Shown: piece by piece, positions 62,596 to 64,000 of the stretch
Position numbering within the stretch: the first letter of the stretch is position 1
How the letters are laid out: each line of letters begins with the position of its first letter
Source of the DNA: an uncultured Pelagibacteraceae bacterium
GTDB taxonomy: Bacteria; Pseudomonadota; Alphaproteobacteria; Pelagibacterales; Pelagibacteraceae
Assembly (NCBI GenBank): GCA_902604055.1
Contig: CACKXA010000003.1
Location: 1-64,000 of the forward strand
Direction of reading: 5' to 3'
Length of the DNA: 64,000 nt
The notes under the pieces: generated by a model
The model's database searches: none
The model's input: the letters and a program-made list of their open reading frames with translations, nothing else
What the model was told of the DNA's origin: nothing
Made by a program: the position numbers and the translations under genes

Positions 62596-63852
62596 TTAGA
62601 TTTTAGCCATTTTGGCCTGATTTCCAAGTTCTTCTTCGATGCGTAACAACCTGTTGTATTTTGCCACTCTTTCAGATCTTGCCAAAGATCCTGCTTTAAT
62701 TTGAGATGATTCTGTGGCTACTGACAAATCTGCAATAAATGTATCTTCTGTATCTCCTGATCTGTGAGAAATAATTGTGTTAAAGTTAGCTTTCTTAGCC
62801 ATTGTAACGACATCCAATGTTTCAGATAAAGTTCCAATTTGATTGGGTTTAATTAAAATACTATTAGCAGATTTATTATCTATTCCTTTTTTTAATCTTT
62901 TAGAATTTGTTACAAATAAATCATCACCTACAATTTGAACATTTTTACCAATCTCAGCTGTAATTTTTTTCCAAGACTCCCAATCTTCTTCGGCAAAAGG
63001 ATCTTCAATAGATTTAATAGGATAGCTCGAAGTTAATTTCTTATAATAGTCAACAACATCATCAACCGAAGTAAAATTATTTGATTGAATTGAGTATTGA
63101 CCTTTTTTATCAATTAATTCATTAGCAGCTACATCTAGACAAATTACAACGTCTTTACCAGGTGTTAGCTTTGACTTTTCTATAGCATTTACAATTAACT
63201 CAAGCGCTTCTTCATTAGTATTAATTGATGGAGCAAAACCTCCTTCATCACCAACATTAGTAAGCATCTTTTTTGATTTTAATAAACTTTTTAAATTTTG
63301 GATAACAAGAAAACATTTTTCTACTGCATCCATAAAATTTTTTGCTGAATCCGGTCTAATCATAAACTCCTGGATGTTTAGATCGTTATCTGCGTGAGCG
63401 CCTCCATTAATAATATTCATTAAAGGACTGGGTAAAGAAAAAGATTTTCCTAAATTTTTATAAAGTGGTTTTTTATTTGATAAAGCTGCCGATTTTGAAT
63501 TAGCTAAAGACACTGCTAAAGTTGCGTTCGCTCCAAGATTTTTTTTATTTTCACTTCCGTCCAAATCTAATAAAATTTTATCAATTTTAGATTGATCAGC
63601 TGGATCCATTCCCTTTAAACTAGATCCAATCTTTTTACTAATATTGTCAACGGCTTTCTTAACGCTTTTACCTAAAAACTTATTTATATCTTGATCTCTT
63701 AATTCGTGAGCTTCAAAAGCTCCTGTCGATGCTCCAGATGGTGATATAGCTGTAGCAGAAATATCATTATCTAAAAAAACTTCTGCTTCAACCGTTGGGT
63801 TTCCTCTGCTGTCAAAAACTTGACGACCTTTAACGTTGGTTATTTTTGCCAT
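62596..63852 (-). CDS. eno: Enolase
   Basis: GRQVFDSRGNPTVEAEV, SGASTGAFEAHELRD, NIINGGAHADNDLNIQEFMI, SHRSGDTEDTFIADL. Confidence 0.98.
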   Translation of the reverse strand: MAKITNVKGRQVFDSRGNPTVEAEVFLDNDISATAISPSGASTGAFEAHELRDQDINKFLGKSVKKAVDNISKKIGSSLKGMDPADQSKIDKILLDLDGSENKKNLGANATLAVSLANSKSAALSNKKPLYKNLGKSFSLPSPLMNIINGGAHADNDLNIQEFMIRPDSAKNFMDAVEKCFLVIQNLKSLLKSKKMLTNVGDEGGFAPSINTNEEALELIVNAIEKSKLTPGKDVVICLDVAANELIDKKGQYSIQSNNFTSVDDVVDYYKKLTSSYPIKSIEDPFAEEDWESWKKITAEIGKNVQIVGDDLFVTNSKRLKKGIDNKSANSILIKPNQIGTLSETLDVVTMAKKANFNTIISHRSGDTEDTFIADLSVATESSQIKAGSLARSERVAKYNRLLRIEEELGNQAKMAKI

Positions 63853-63856
63853 CTAA

Positions 63857-64000
63857 TTATTTTTTAATTAAATTATCTATTTCAGTTAATCTTTTTAATA
63901 AATTTTTCATTTCATTTAATGGCACCATATTTGGACCATCTGATGGCGCGTTATCTGGATCTTGGTGAGTTTCTATGAAAATTGCTCCAACACCAACTGC
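63857..64000 (-). CDS. kdsA: 3-deoxy-8-phosphooctulonate synthase, C-terminal fragment (continues past window)
   Basis: Hand translation AVGVGAIFIETHQDPDNAPSDGPNMVPLNEMKNLLKRLTEIDNLIKK. Confidence 0.93.
   Translation of the reverse strand, partial: AVGVGAIFIETHQDPDNAPSDGPNMVPLNEMKNLLKRLTEIDNLIKK

Noticed and set aside
1-64000. CRISPR arrays, integrases, transposases, prophage or toxin-antitoxin modules
   Set aside because: No regularly spaced repeats or recognisable proteins seen; the RatA-like COQ10 protein is a housekeeping START-domain protein, not evidence of a TA system

Overview
AT-rich, very compact chromosomal window, consistent with a streamlined SAR11/Pelagibacter-like alphaproteobacterium (inferred from gene content and synteny; no search was run). 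About 50 protein genes were recognised, plus four tRNAs: Lys-TTT, Cys-GCA, Asn-GTT and Arg-TCT. Conserved alphaproteobacterial blocks include recG-DUF502, tgt-ppi-coaD-gyrA-ssb/uvrA, secF-secD-yajC-serS-tatCBA-scpBA-nagZ-argS-dgt, and trkH-trkA-ntrX-ntrY/ispDF-pgpA-cinA-coq10-lipA-ftsB-eno-kdsA. Accessory nutrient loci are an Aap-type amino-acid ABC transporter, a Fur-boxed Fbp-type iron(III) transporter, and a glycerol ABC transporter with glpK, gpsA and gap. No CRISPR array, prophage, transposon, rRNA or obvious defence island was seen. Observations most worth a second look: (1) a single-base frameshift inside the KMSK motif of argS; (2) an untracked 56-aa CxxC microprotein between fbpA and fbpB; (3) an untracked two-gene micro-operon (18 aa and 54 aa, TAATG overlap) next to gap; (4) a glycerol cluster with gpsA and no glpD; (5) NtrX without a recognisable GAFTGA motif; (6) matching intra-operon hairpins after two solute-binding-protein genes. 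I found no convincing large new system.
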